64,000 bases of DNA from Pseudorasbora parva (lineage: Eukaryota; Chordata; Actinopteri; Cypriniformes; Gobionidae): positions 49,392,876 through 49,456,875 of the forward strand of contig NC_090173.1 in NCBI RefSeq assembly GCF_024679245.1. The letters run 5' to 3'. Under the pieces are notes generated by a model. It was not told the origin of the DNA. It saw only the letters and a list, made by a program, of their open reading frames with translations, and made no database searches. Position 1 is the stretch's first letter; each line of letters begins with the position of its first letter. This document shows, piece after piece, positions 1 to 12,348 of this stretch. The translations under genes and the position numbers were made by a program.

Positions 1-370
1 GACAGCAGTCAGGTCGGCAGTCTTACCCATGATTGCGGTTTTGAGTAATGAACCAGGCTGGGAGTTTTTAAAAGCCTCAGGAATCTTTTGCAGGTGTTTA
101 GAGTTAATTAGTTGATTCAGATGATTAGGTTAATAGCTCGTTTAGAGAACCTTTTCATGATATGCTAATTTTTTGAGATTTTGGGAATTTGGGGTTTTCA
201 TGAGCTGTGTGCCAAAATCATCAGTATTAAAACAATAAAAGACCTGAAATATTTCAGTTGGAGTGCAATGAATGTAAAATATAAGTAACATTTGTATCAT
301 TACATTATGGAAAATAATGAACTTTATCACAATATGCATTTTTTTTTTTTTTTAGAACGACCTGTATACG
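1..370. repeat. Probable dispersed repeat fragment, class unknown
   Basis: An AT-rich stretch with two internal near-copies of a short motif (ATATGCTAATTTTTT-like at about 162-176 and ATATGCATTTTTT at about 331-345) and a poly-T run at 340-354. The text resembles a repeat I associate with the 3' ends of common teleost interspersed repeats, but I cannot name the family from sequence alone. No open reading frame of note. The element probably continues to the left of the window. Confidence 0.4.
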
Positions 371-1640
371 GTATCCATAAAACCTTTTCATTTTTAAGAA
401 CATGAAAAGAGCTTAGAAGTATAAACAAACAGTAAGAATCGCAGACATGTGCATCCGAAATCGTATACTATCAGATTAGGTACTACACTTGATGAGGAAC
501 AAACTGCACTAGAGTTCAATATAGTGTGAATGTGTGTAGTATGAATGAAATCCATGCTATATATGCTTTGTGTTGTCCTTGTCATGTGATCTGTGGTGTC
601 ACTTCCGTTGTACATTATCACTCAATTATAAAATGAACAGTTTCAGTCATGGCTTCAGATTGGTCTAAATATATGATGCAAAGCATCCATTCACTGGTAT
701 TGTTTACTTAACTATGTATTCTAGCAAATGAATGGCACTTTATTAAATTAAATAAGGCAGTAAGGCACTCAAGACTGTGCTGTATTGTGCATTATCCCCA
801 GTGCTTAATTTGAAAATACTGAAACCAGAACAGCGACTGGTTAATGGATCAAGCAGGTTTGAGGGGGCGATAAATGCAGCAGGTGTGGTTGGGAGAGGAG
901 GGAGTGTGTTAACTTCTAATCAGCGCTACGAGCAAGCATCCTAATATTCCCACCTATCCCACTATAATCTAACAAGCTGATAGAACCGTAGCTGATTCAC
1001 TGCAAGCAGTGCGACGTCAGGCTCTCATACACAGCTTTATTCATTACGATGGAAAGGATTACGTTTGCATTGCAATGCCCACTTGTTGTAGATAGAATAT
1101 AAAAGGTGCTTTGATTGCATTTGCCACAGTAGTGGCCAGTGGCCTATTAATTTGCATTAGCATAGATGAATATGTAAATAAGATGATTCTGCAAGCAAGG
1201 GTCATTAAATCTCCTTTGTGGCTTTATATACACTAGTGAAAAATACTCTTAAGACATCCTCAAATAACAGCGTTCGTATGCATATGCCAAGATGTGGCAC
1301 AGACAAAACATTTGACTTAAGCGTGATGTAGCGGAAATTGCGACAGATGTTCGCTTAAGAGTGTGACGTACATGTGATATGCAGTGGATTGTCGAAAGGA
1401 AAAAAAAAATGTAGGGCGAGGTCTTGGTTCAACCGATAGATGTCCGGCGTACATCACCGAACAGTAGTCTGTCGTTTTACCGATGTTATTTTTTAATTAA
1501 AATTACAAGATGAATCGTGCACAGTAAGATCAATAATACGCAGAAAAATATGCTGACTGCATCGTTGCTTTTTGATTTACGCGTTTAAGGAGATATTATA
1601 TCGACAATACAAGTCTTAGCGTCAATTTATGAGGGTGGGG
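371..1640. other. Non-coding stretch upstream of rai1
   Basis: I see no gene here. The part from about 1090 to 1220 looks unique and contains an octamer-like ATTTGCATTAGCAT near 1151-1164, as seen in POU-bound enhancers, but this is only suggestive. A short poly-A run lies at 1400-1409. Confidence 0.4.
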
Positions 1641-2670
1641 ATCCACTAGAGCATGTATCTGACTTGTTCTGGCACAAATGAAAGCCTTGGTTGTGCCTTA
1701 CAACACCCCATAGCTGTGACTATGCACAGTATCGCGCAGCCTCTCATGGCGCATTTAAATCCAAATTGTGCACAATATATCAAAGCACGTTTATGTGTGA
1801 TTGTAAGGGCGCTGTGTTTATATCCACGGCTTTTCGTACAGACCAGCGTGTATGTCTGAGCTGGGGGAGGGGACACATCCCTGCTGTAGGTATTGTGGCC
1901 GCGTCTGTAGGGGAGACTTGAGGCTTCAGAGCGAATCGATGCGTTTGAACTGAGGGATTGCAGCGGAGAGCCGCCATGGCAGCGCATAGCCAGCTGGAGC
2001 ACACACCACGCACACATGCATGCTGTCAGCCTGCCGCTCCCTCTCTCCCTTCACTGTCACCACCTTTCTTTCATGCAGACAAGACTGAGAAAGAGAGAAT
2101 TTTAATGGAGGTCTCATCTGAGCTCTCTGAGGTGTTAGCTATGGTCAGGGAGATAGACGGGGAGAGGAGGCTCCTATGACAATTGATGAAAAGGCTTCTC
2201 TCTTTTCCGATCTATTCTCAATGGAGGAATGCATATCTCTTGCACACAAGTCCTTTCTTTCACCTCATATGTATGCAAATCAAGCATCCTATGCAAATGG
2301 CACAGGCAGGCGGGGAGGGGGGCTTTCAAACCTGCTGTGCCTCCAGCTTCCAATCAGTTATTCATGACGCACGCGGCGGAGTGCACCTGAATCCACGGGT
2401 GAATGGAAACCCTGCTGCAGTTCCGCGGTCGGCGCCACGCCGCTCACCTCGTCGCACCGGCGATGATCGGCGTAGCTGCTGCCAGTCTTTGCATTAGTTG
2501 CTGGCATCTGCATCTGCTCCACGCCCCACAGCGGCACCATTGTCACACCGCAGCCCTGAACTTCCTGTGCGTTATGTTAAGCTGCTTTCTCGGGCACGGC
2601 TGTTTGCGCCTTCTGGTGAGAGACTTAGCAGGCCGACGGCATCATTTGCTTTCACGCTTCAGAGCCACAA
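1641..2670. promoter_or_regulatory. GC-richer stretch; possible promoter or untranslated 5' exon
   Basis: This kilobase is richer in CpG than its flanks (for example around 1890-2000 and 2380-2480) and has a Kozak-like GCCGCCATGG near 1970-1979. Short overlapping reading frames exist on both strands but none resembles a known protein and none is longer than about 140 codons. rai1 begins coding in an internal exon (acceptor at 16152-16153), so one or more untranslated first exons must lie upstream; this is a plausible site by composition only. Transcript data would be needed to confirm it. Confidence 0.2.
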
Positions 2671-2679
2671 CTCCCCCCA

Positions 2680-2713
2680 CCCACCACCACCACCACCACC
2701 ACCACCACCACCA

Positions 2714-2795
<82 letters not shown>
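2680..2795. repeat. Compound microsatellite (ACC)n-(CT)n
   Basis: About 12 CAC/ACC trinucleotides (2682-2716) run directly into about 39 CT dinucleotides (2717-2795). Apparent polyhistidine, polyproline and Leu-Ser reading frames across it are by-products of the repeat. Confidence 0.98.
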
Positions 2796-2798
<3 letters not shown>

Positions 2799-3850
2799 TA
2801 TGTGAGGATGGGGATCTTGTGAAGGAGAGGCAGTGTTCTCCAGCCTCAAAGCTCTAAGCTGTCAGAGAAGCTGTGTGTGCAGGCGAGTGCCGATGCCGTT
2901 AAGAGACCTTCATCTGAGCTGTATTCACAAGACCACATTTGCATTGACCGCTGGATCCGAATACACATATTTGTGTTGCGAATTAAAAGCCTAGCTCACA
3001 AAAAAACAAATTCTGTCATAATTTCCTTGTGTCGTTCCAAACCTGCAAGTCTCGCAAAAGGAGACAATTTAAAGAATGTTCACGCTGCTCTTTTCCAATG
3101 AAAGCGTACAACCTGAAAGTAAGGTTAGTTATAACAAATAGTTGGCATTTGAGCAACATGAACATTTTTACCCTCCTTTTGTGTCTTCTATTCTAACCCG
3201 TCTCGTTTTTGTTCCTTGGACAAACGAATGTCGTACTGTGTGGGTTTTGAATGAAATGAGGGTAAATGATGACAAAAATGGTCATTTCCGAGTGCAAAAT
3301 TCCTGTAACCGTTCAAGGCTCCAAAACGTGCATCATGAAAGTCACACATAAATAATACTATGAAGAGAGTTACTGAATGTTGCTTGGGGTAAAAATACTT
3401 TCAGATTGATGGAACTTCTCCAAGGAGACAGCTGTGCTGATCTACTGGTTAAAACAGCAGTGCGTCAGGAGCCTGTAAGGCGTACACTGAGCCGCTGAGT
3501 TAATATCCTAAAACAACCTGTCATGCACCACACACACACATTTATCACCCAGAGCTCATGTATGTGCAGAGAGAGCCCTAAAACAAACCCCTCCCCTGAA
3601 CACAAACATGCACGCAAACACACTTAGCCGCTATTCGTATTTGGTCAGGTTCACAAAAACTACTGTGGAATCTACAAAGCAGCCAGACTAAGGCCTGAAA
3701 CATACTTCATTCAAGTATGCAAATTTGATATTTTTATATACTTTGTTGCATTCCAGAATGTGTCAGAGCACAATTTCTAAAACGCAAGAAGCCGTTGCAG
3801 TCTCAGCACTGCCATAGGGGGCACTGTAGCAACAGTTTGAAGAGAGTAAA
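2796..3850. other. Non-coding stretch, nothing recognised
   Basis: No gene-like pattern was seen. There is a short CA run near 3530-3542. Confidence 0.4.
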
Positions 3851-4260
3851 CGTTAAAGCTGCTGTCCGTAACTTTTTTTGTGTTTAAGATTTACAAAAAT
3901 TCTATTAGGAGAATGTACAACATGAATCCATTTTCCTAACCGTATTTTTGTCTTACCCTGAATAATTATGGTACACTTATAATAAGTGTTTGGGACTATT
4001 TCAGGCCACAGCGGAGGAGCACAATCCCTGTGTGACTTGCCACAGACATAAACAGAGAGAAGTAGCTCTGGCTGCAGTGTTCTTCCGCAAGACACATGCA
4101 GTTCTGTTTGCAGCTTGTTATTGCTAGGTACCTGAATAGGGTGGCCATTTCCGTAACACCAAAAAGGAGGACACTTTGCGGCATTTAGTGAGGCAAGAAT
4201 AACTGCATAGGACTCTGGTTTGCTCGCAATACAATACACTTTTGTCCATCATATCGATGG
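3851..4260. repeat. Interspersed repeat with second copy at 46440-46720
   Basis: The stretch around 4044-4110 (starting AGACATAAACAGAGAGA) recurs, diverged, at about 46622-46690 inside srebf1. Both copies have the same order of motifs (AGCTC-GGCT, the ACGCAAG/AGACACATG region, GTTTTGTTT), so this is a dispersed repeat rather than unique DNA. Class not determined. Confidence 0.6.
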
Positions 4261-7200
4261 TATCATTATACAGTGATTCTGAAATAGCCTACTCTATTCA
4301 TTGCAAATTTGATCTATGATATATCTCGCTGTAGGCCCATGTGTAACAGAAGAGGCAAACAAGTGTTAGTTCATAGTGTTTGTATTTATTGAAGACACTG
4401 TGATGAACCTGTCTTGCAAAGTGCACAGTGCTTGAAAACATAACATTTATGAACTTCTGGAAATAAAATAAATACATGAATAAACAAATAATCTGGCACA
4501 GCACCAGAAAAATTGCACAGCGCATTGTGCAAAATCTATGAAAAGCATCTCTATTGCTTTTTGATATAAATTTGAGCTCTTTTGTCCATTCCGGATTAAA
4601 TGAGGTCTGATGTTTCGGCATATTAATGTTATAATTTGATGTAGTTTTTACGTTTTACTCTAGTTACCTCAGAATAGACTCAGCGATTTACTGCAGAACA
4701 AGTACTGAACACATTCAAATATCAATGTCACTGTCACTTGATGTTGGATTTGGTGAAGAAATTGTCAGCAATAAAATATTGATTTTGGAGAATATTTAGT
4801 TTAGAGAATATGTGTGAGATCGCGAATATGAGACAGATGCTGAATGTACTGGCAAATGAGCTCTGAAGAGGACAGTGATGATGGGATAACACTTGGGATG
4901 AAACTGAACCCTCCCAAGCTCCAAAATTTAAAGAAATATGCTTTATTTTATTCTTCTGTAATTGTTACTCTAATATCAGGAGAGTTTTATATTATCGTGA
5001 CAGGTCTAACATCTATCCGTTTTAGATGTTTTTACCTGTTGGCAAACAAACACTTTTAAAATGATAACCAGTAGATGGCTGCAGAGGACCACTCAATAGC
5101 GCATTTGCTATAGTTATTTTTACAGATTATTAAATGACTATTATAGCAAACTTTAGTACTTTTATTGTTCCAAAGTATGATGGCAAGTACATGAAAATTC
5201 CCGAAGTCTCATGCCATTTAGATGAAGGGAACATTAAACTACACGCAAAACTTTAAACCACACGCCGCACAGTGAATCTCATTTAGATCATACCTAAGCT
5301 TTTGTTATATGATGAGCAGATTTTCCAGTGTGTAGGTCTCAGCCAGTTAACCTACGCTAAACAAATACTCTTGTTTTTGAAGGCAGCATCGACTAACCTC
5401 ACACGATCAAACGGCTGTGTTTTACACGCATGGAAATCTGTATCGCACGCGTACCACTGCAGCAAATGTATTAATCCCACAGAAGGATGAAAAAAATAGC
5501 ATGCTCCTACCAAAGACCCACTCTTTGAATAGGTCTTAAAACGCTTGAAGTTTTAATAGGCTACACCTACTGTTCTTATGTCAAATCAATGACATTAATT
5601 CTTAATACAGATCACCGGTCGTGCACACACGCATTTATACACAGGAAATTTGAAGATGTTTATGAGATCTGTTGGTGAAAGAGAGAGGATACGGGCACAA
5701 GGACTGCGTTAAAAGGGGATAGAGGGTGGCAGAATGAGATGGGCAGATGAGAGACAGAGAACTGGAGTGCTATTGTGTAGACTTCACCCAGGTGCAGGGC
5801 AGATTCAGTCAGACAGGAGCCACAGCTGACTGCTCCATTTTCCAAGCAGCATGGACACCACTGTCCTCTATCCACTTAAAAAAGGAGAGAGAGAAAGAGA
5901 CATTTTCCCAGCAGGAGGACATGACCTTCAGTCTATCCCCTGCATCCAGTGCCTTTAGCTCATAGTCCAAAAAAAAAAACACACAGCCCTCTTTAAACCA
6001 TGGCTCTTCGCTCAATTACGTTGCAGGTAATTTGTGTGGTATTGGGAATTAAAGTTTAATTAGGGCGACTGGAGTAATTTGGGCCTGGGTTTAATATAAT
6101 CACGGTAAACTGGCTGCTTGTGAAGTGCCCTGATGTCAGGCTGAGGTAAATGGGATCCAATGCTGCTTTTCATCAACAAAGAACAAAGAACCCCGTCTCC
6201 CACAGCCCTCTGCTGGCTTGGCTGAGATCCACCGGCACATTTTCACTCACCCATCCCTGTCCACACTCCCCCACCACACATACACACTCACAGCCCCCTA
6301 GCAAACAGCGGCGCAGACGGTTTGGACAGACAGGGACGGCAAGAGAAAAGGAAAACAACAGAATGAAAAAGAGTGTGAAATAAATATGCCAAAGCCAGCA
6401 CGTCCCTTTGTCTTAGACCTCATTCGCAAAGCCATGGACTCTCTGAGCATCAGAGAAAGCATTTCTGACAGAGCAATCGAATCTGTGGACACTTTTCAAA
6501 GAGAAAATCCTCTCCTCCACCACCCACCCCAAGCTCGGCAGGATAGAACGGCTTGTACGCTCTGTCAAAGAGCATGTTGTTGCGTGGATGTGTGCATTTG
6601 CGTTCGGAAGGAAGTAAACACAGAGGCGTGTGGAGGCGGTCGGCATTAGGGTCTAAAAGCAGCCAAACAATAGATCCCAAACAGGATTCTAGAAGACATT
6701 GTGAGCCTCGTCCCAGAGTCAATTAGATTCCACTAGATGAGGATGCCAAAAAGAAAAGGGGGGAGGGAAATCAATGACAATACCGCCTGGCAATAACGAT
6801 CTCCATTCCATCTTCAACCATCCATCCATTCCTTCCTTCCTTGTCTTCCATCTCATTCCCGCTTTGCCTGCAGTCTACCCCTTCACCCTGCTCTGATTTC
6901 ATCCTTACTGTCAGTGGATTGCTGAATGAGAGGCTTTTAGTGTCAGCCCATCTGGATTTTCAGAGCTAGAAAATTCCCCTGCTCATTCCTCAGGTAACAG
7001 GATGGTGGTTGATAAGGCAGAGATTTGGGATGACATACATGGAGCATCAACATCAAGGGCACCTTCCAAGAATCGCCCGAGGATCTGTTGCAAAATAAAA
7101 AAGACCCCAGCTTGCACACCTCCTCTACCCTCAAAATTTGCCACGTATACTTCAATTTGTTTTTCACCCATTTTCTCCTTTAATTGTATTACAACGTCCT

Positions 7201-7722
7201 TTATTTTACATCCTCTACGTGGCAACCTTGAATTCCAGCCAGTTCCATCACTCATCCTGCATTTACAGCAACCTAAGAGTCAGAGCTAAGTGAGAGTCCA
7301 TGTCAGCTGTCATTGCTGGAGCAGTGAGCGACTCTGTCTGATGGTTCTCTCTCTGAGGGGTGTGAGCCGAAATGAAGATGTGCTATGCAAAATAGATCAA
7401 ATTGGCACAATCTTGTGGCCAAGCTTCAGATAAGTGCAGATCTGTTGCTCAGACAGAGTGCCATGACTATAATGTGTCTTTACACTAAAACTTACACTTA
7501 CACATGTCTGACGATCATGGCAGGGAGGTAAACAGGGTGCTGATAGCAAAATTGTAGAAAGCTGCACCATTTAAATGCGGAAAAAAATAAATGCGATGGA
7601 GTAACACATAAAAAGGGCTGAGGTGTGAGTTGCCAGCCTAAACAGTCTATTTAGGGACCATATCTAAATTTATCATTTGGGCACATCATTGGCATGGTCA
7701 CTGATTTTGTCAAGTAATGCAT
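4261..7722. other. Non-coding stretch; one candidate conserved element
   Basis: No coding potential is supported. The portion 6003-6140 has the look of a conserved non-coding element: homeodomain-type TAATT cores, unique sequence, no simple repeats. This is a composition-based guess. Purine-rich and CT-rich low-complexity patches occur near 5730-5910 and 6825-6870. Confidence 0.35.
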
Positions 7723-8037
7723 TGTGGTGTGACAAGCAGCGGGGCGAGGGAACGCGAGAGCGGGCCGGTGATGAGTGTTGATGAGTGCCAGCTGCATGGC
7801 ACACCGGTCTCGTCTTGCGGCCATGTGACGGGAGCATAAAAGGAGGAGCAAGGGCTGCGGAAGACGAGAGAGGTCCAGGCCTGGACTTTACGTTATGTTT
7901 TGTTGTGTGTTTGTGGGCAGTCGTCCGTGAGGGGCTGCCCGCGGTTTACTTTCGTTTTGTTTATTTATTTGGAATTAAAGTTGTTGAACGTTCGCCGGTT
8001 CCCGCCTCCTTCCTTCTCATCTACAAACCTTATTACA
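7723..8037 (+). repeat. Left LTR
   Basis: 315 bp, TG...CA ends. It contains a TATA-like GCATAAAAGGAGG at about 7834 and an AATTAAA poly-A-like signal near 7974, the order expected of an LTR. Confidence 0.88.
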
Positions 8038-8038
8038 T

Positions 8039-8056
8039 TGGTGCCGAAACCCGGGA
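8039..8056 (+). other. tRNA primer-binding site of the LTR element
   Basis: TGGTGCCGAAACCCGGGA begins one base after the left LTR, as expected of a site pairing with the 3' CCA end of a tRNA. The tRNA species was not assigned. Confidence 0.7.
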
Positions 8057-8225
8057 AGAAGGAGGGACGCGCTGTCGGAGAGCCCTCGCTGCTGAGGGGG
8101 ATCGCGGTGCTGAGGAGTTCGGGCAGCGCGGATGAGGAAAGGCCGCGAGTGGCTGCCCGAGGCGGTGGTGCTGGAGCGAGTGAAGACCCGGGGGGAGGGG
8201 GAGTAGAGCGCAGGCGATAGGGGTA

Positions 8226-8540
8226 TGTGGTGTGACAAGCAGCGGGGCGAGGGACCGCGAGAGCGGGCTGGTGATGAGTGTTGATGAGTGCCAGCTTCAT
8301 GGCACAGCGGTCTCGTCTCGCGACAATGTGACGGGAGCATAAAAGGAGGAGCAAGGGCTGCGGAAGACGAGAGAGGACCAGGCTTGGACTTTACATTATG
8401 TTTTGTTATGTGTTTGTGGGCAGTCGTCCGTGAGGGGCTGCCCGCGGTTTACTTTCGTTTTGTTTATTTATTTGGAATTAAAGTTGTTGAACGTTTGCCG
8501 GTTCCCGCCTCCTTCCTTCCCATCTACAAACCTTATTACA
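8226..8540 (+). repeat. Right LTR
   Basis: 315-bp direct copy of 7723-8037 with about a dozen substitutions and no length change seen. Followed by the TGCAT target duplication. Confidence 0.88.
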
Positions 8541-8766
8541 TGCATGTTCCTGGATCATCCTATTTTGTTAATCCTAGATCAACATTTCTTTTTGAAAATT
8601 TAGCCCTAACCTAATCCCAACGCCTAAACCTAACCACAGAGGGAATAATGGGTGAATAACACTGCTGTAGAATCACCTAAGCATGGTTGTAAGCCTAAAC
8701 TAAACCTAAACTTGTGTAAACTTGTCCCTCGTATCTGATCGGTCGATTGGAATGATATTCCAGGAT

Positions 8767-9282
8767 TAGTCTCAGCCTCAGACATCACATTGGCTGAACG
8801 TCTGATGCATATGGCACACTCAACTGGAAACACTACAGGAGTTTCAAGTCAGCGTCTGGTTGCTTGGATTCTACAGGATGTCCGCGGGACGTGTGTGTTG
8901 CATTCTTTAACGGTCCCGCCTGGAAACAAATGCTGCGACTTCAACTCCCTTGTGGAAGAAGAACATGTCGTGTTTACAACTGACAATGAACGCTTACCAG
9001 GATGAACTAAACACTGGGTTTTCAAAAATATGTGAAGTTTGTGGCTCAGTTGTTGCACAACATTCTTGAACGAATCATTTATAGATACACATCGGTCTGT
9101 TATTGTAGAAATATCCACTTTACATTTTTACGCCCCTGAACATGACGCGGAACAGACCAAACTGTAACTGGCTGTGTTACATGTGTAGCCAAACGTCCTC
9201 TTGGGCGGTCCTTGGCCAATTAAACCTGTGAAAGAGTCCAGACCTTCTGCCGTCCGGCTGAAGGTCTGGCTACGCGAGACTA
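8767..9282. mobile_element. Non-autonomous DNA transposon, Mutator-like (9-bp TSD)
   Basis: The left end TAGTCTCAGCC and the right end reading TAGTCTCGCGTAGCCAGACC on the - strand are inverted. A perfect 9-bp direct duplication TTCCAGGAT flanks it (8758-8766 and 9283-9291). A 9-bp duplication is typical of Mutator-like elements; family membership is inferred from that alone. No transposase is encoded. Confidence 0.75.
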
Positions 9283-9291
9283 TTCCAGGAT

Positions 9292-11550
9292 TAACAAAGA
9301 TGTTGTATCCAGTAACATGTCACACTTGGTGAAAATCACATTCATCTCATATAGTTCCAGAGAAAGTTCTATAGCTACCAAAATGGCATTTTTCATCATA
9401 AAATGTATTTTAACATCCGGTCAGCAAAGTAGTGAGTTGTCTATAGTATTCATAGCCTCATGCACAATATTTTAGAATCAAAATGTGCACAGAGTGAGCT
9501 GAGCTAAGTAGCAGCCTTCTAGACATCATTTTTTGGAGTCACAGAAACACTGAGCTCCAATATGTTTTTGGGTAGGCAGCTGACTGGGTTTTGAACCATG
9601 GTCTTTGCCTGTCACCTGAATGCAACAACACACAGCATCGTCTCAAGGTCACTGCCAGCGTGTCCTCCGCTTCAGGGTAGAAAGGTTAATCTGTAGTTAA
9701 GGTGGAGCCAAAATTGGACCGAGCAGGGGTGTGAGGTGCAGAGATATGAAACAGAAAGAAAAGATGTGTGAGAGAGAGAGATATCGGTAGCGTGAGTGAC
9801 ACTGCGACCGCTTCGCATCATCAATTAGCCGAGCTGAAGAGGCACAGAGCAGGAACAAGCGCAAAGTGGCGTGCCTCACAGGGAGAAATAAATGACTCTG
9901 CCCTTATTGAGCGCAGCAAGGCATATAGCATTTCAGGCCAGTAATGTCATTGTGCCTTTGTACCAGCATTATTGATGAAGTCTGTCTCAAAGAAAATAAT
10001 CCCTCGGCACGCCAGCATTTGAGACTTCTCATTCCGTCTGAAAGATCAATGTAAGCGATCTTCGGGTCGGAAAATGTACCGGGAGAACGAAACGCAGCGA
10101 GCGTGAGTGCGGGCCGGGGTGTTGAGAGCGTGGCCACGTTGGAGCGCTGCAGCAGAGAGAGGCTGAGATCAAAGCCAAGCGTTGCTTCAATGGAGCGCAG
10201 CACAGGGAGACTAGAGCGCAGCGGTCTCACCTTCCGCAAAGCCTCCCTCTCTCTACATCTGCTGCATCTCACCCCTCTGCTCTGCTAAAGCCCTCTCCCG
10301 CACACACGCGGACCTGCCGAAGAATATCAATCAGCCCCGCAGCCCAATTTATAGCAGCTCTATCTTTTAAATGTAGAGTCGCAATTCCCTAGACACTATG
10401 TGCCTGCATGGTTATAAGCTCTATCTGTCGTTCTCTTCATCTGAAAATTTGTGCGCCATCAGCAGTCGGCTCAGTATGTTCCTTTGGTCTGCCACAAAGA
10501 AGCTTAAAGCCTATCGTGCTGGTGCAAACATGCACTTTAATCTTATTTAGGTTTTATGTGGGCATTAGGGCTCTCGGAAGGTAGCTTTAGACCTGATTTA
10601 CCTGTGCAACCAAACACACACACACACACCACACATTTTTCGCTTAGTATCACACGCTCTAATGCACGGGCTAAAAATCGATCACATGCCTTACCCAGCA
10701 CCCAGCTCTCATAACAGACCCCTGAGGTGTGATGCTTTGGGCACCGCTGGCACAGATGAAACTGGCACCAGGCACCTCACTGCAGGGAGGGCAGGTTTGC
10801 TTTTTCACTCCTCTTAGCGTCACCATGCCAACGGCGGCAGGTTTCAGCATTTAAAGGGCACTCTCTGCAGCCTCCTAATTGAAGAAGCAGCAAATAGTAT
10901 TCGGGAGAGGGGAGGGGAGGGGGAGGGGGGTAGTTGAGTGTAATTCTAAGCTAATTGGGGGATTTGTGTCTTCTGTGCAAGTCATTCGAAAGCATTGCTT
11001 GCTCCTGCAGCCAGACGCAGCCATTATCACATTGTTGATATTATGACTCATGATTTTTGAATGATGAGGCTTTTCAACGGCATTTGAATTATGTGGGACA
11101 ACTCTGAGAATATCTTACGTAATAATTTTATCATATAAGATTTATAAGCAAAAAAAAAAAAAAAAATTAGGAAAAAAAGTCTTTTTTTTCAGTGTTTACT
11201 GACACAAATAGAGGTAATAAATGCTATGCAGCCCCATACACAACAAACTGTGATGCACTGTGTATTCTGACACCTTTCTTTTAGAACCAGCATTAACTTC
11301 TTGAGTAATTTGAGTTTCAGTAGCTTGTTTGTTTTGATCGGACCATATGGATCAGCCTTTGCTCCCCACGTGCAGCAAAGAGCCTCATGACTGTCACCGG
11401 TTCACCACCGTTCCTTCCTTGGAGCACTTTTGATAGATACTAGCCAATGCAGACTGGGAACACCCCACAAGAGCTGCAGTTTTTGAGATGCTCTGACCCA
11501 GTGGTCTAGCCATTAGAATTTGGCCCATGTCAAACTTGCTCAAATCCTTA
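9292..11550. other. Non-coding stretch with candidate conserved elements
   Basis: No gene was recognised. Two parts look unique and enhancer-like: 9790-10070 and about 10860-11110 (homeodomain-type AATTG/TAATT cores). Simple repeats include a CA run near 10614-10629, a G-rich run near 10907-10931 and poly-A at 11151-11166. Confidence 0.35.
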
Positions 11551-12215
11551 CACTGTAAAAAAAATTGTTAGTTTTTGTTGGTTTAACTTAAAAAAGTAAG
11601 TAACCTAGTTGCCTTAAAATTTTGAGTTTATTGAAATTAAAAATTTGAGTTGATACAATGAAGGACATTCGTTTAATAAATAGAAACTCAAAATAATATT
11701 GTATCTGAACCACATAAAAAATGTGATAAATCATGAAAATAATAATAATAATAATAATATATTTTATTTGTAAAGCCCTTTTCATAGTTAAAAACAATCC
11801 CAAAGTGCTACACATAAAAAAATAAAAAATAAAAAAAAAAAAATAAAAAAAAATGAATTAGCAAAAAGTAAAAAATGCTTGTTTAAAAAGAAAGGTTTTT
11901 AGTTCTTTCTTAAAAGAGTCTATGGCTTGAGGAGCCCTTAGGTTTTCTGGAAGGGAATTCCAAAGACGCGGTGCGGCTGAGCAGAAGGCTCGATCCCCCA
12001 TTGTAAAATAAAATAGCACTGTTTGGCATGTTTCACTGCATCATCAGAAATAAAACACACACAATTACCCAATATGTAAAATCTTTTAATAATATTTTAA
12101 TAAAGGTTGTCGAATCTCAAAAAAATATTCATTGTATTAACTCAAAAATTTTATTTCAATGAACTCAAGGTTTTAAGGCAACCAGGTAACTTTTTTTCTA
12201 AATAATTTTTCCTGC
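11551..12215. mobile_element. Foldback MITE with CACTGTAAAAA end, carrying a nested fragment
   Basis: The left arm starts CACTGTAAAAAAAATTG at 11551. A stretch containing AACTTAAAAAAGTAAGTAAC and CTTAAAATTTTGAGTT (11584-11630) is repeated in inverted orientation at about 12110-12195. The middle (about 11745-12000) is different: an AATA-rich run followed by sequence typical of a retroposon 3' end, so it is probably a later insertion. The right terminus is not intact. A CACTA-type origin is possible from the CACTG end. Confidence 0.6.
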
Positions 12216-12348
12216 TTCTAACACATCAACTGTGAGGACAAAATGTACACTTGCTGCCTAATATATCCCACTCACTAACAGGTGCCGTGATGAAGAGATA
12301 ATCAGTGTTATTCATTTCATCTGTCATAATGTTATGCCTTATAGGTGT

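Larger units (their letters stand above)
7723..8540 (+). mobile_element. Miniature LTR retrotransposon (TRIM-like), complete with TSD
   Basis: Two direct repeats of 315 bp (7723-8037 and 8226-8540), both starting TGTGGTGTGACAAG and ending CTTATTACA, flank only 188 bp of internal sequence. A 5-bp target duplication TGCAT is present at 7718-7722 and 8541-8545. A primer-binding-site-like TGGTGCCGAAACCCGGGA follows the left repeat at 8039. The internal part carries no reading frame for gag, pol or envelope. The two LTRs differ at roughly a dozen positions by eye, so the insertion is fairly young. Either a terminal-repeat retrotransposon in miniature or an internally deleted copy of a larger element. 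Confidence 0.9.

Noticed and set aside
1646..2850. Several overlapping reading frames of 60-140 codons
   Set aside because: Mutually overlapping on both strands, no recognisable domains, and some run through the (ACC)n/(CT)n repeat.
7785..8614. Reading frames of 106-129 codons
   Set aside because: They lie in the LTRs and leader of the miniature LTR element and show no retroviral or retrotransposon protein motifs.
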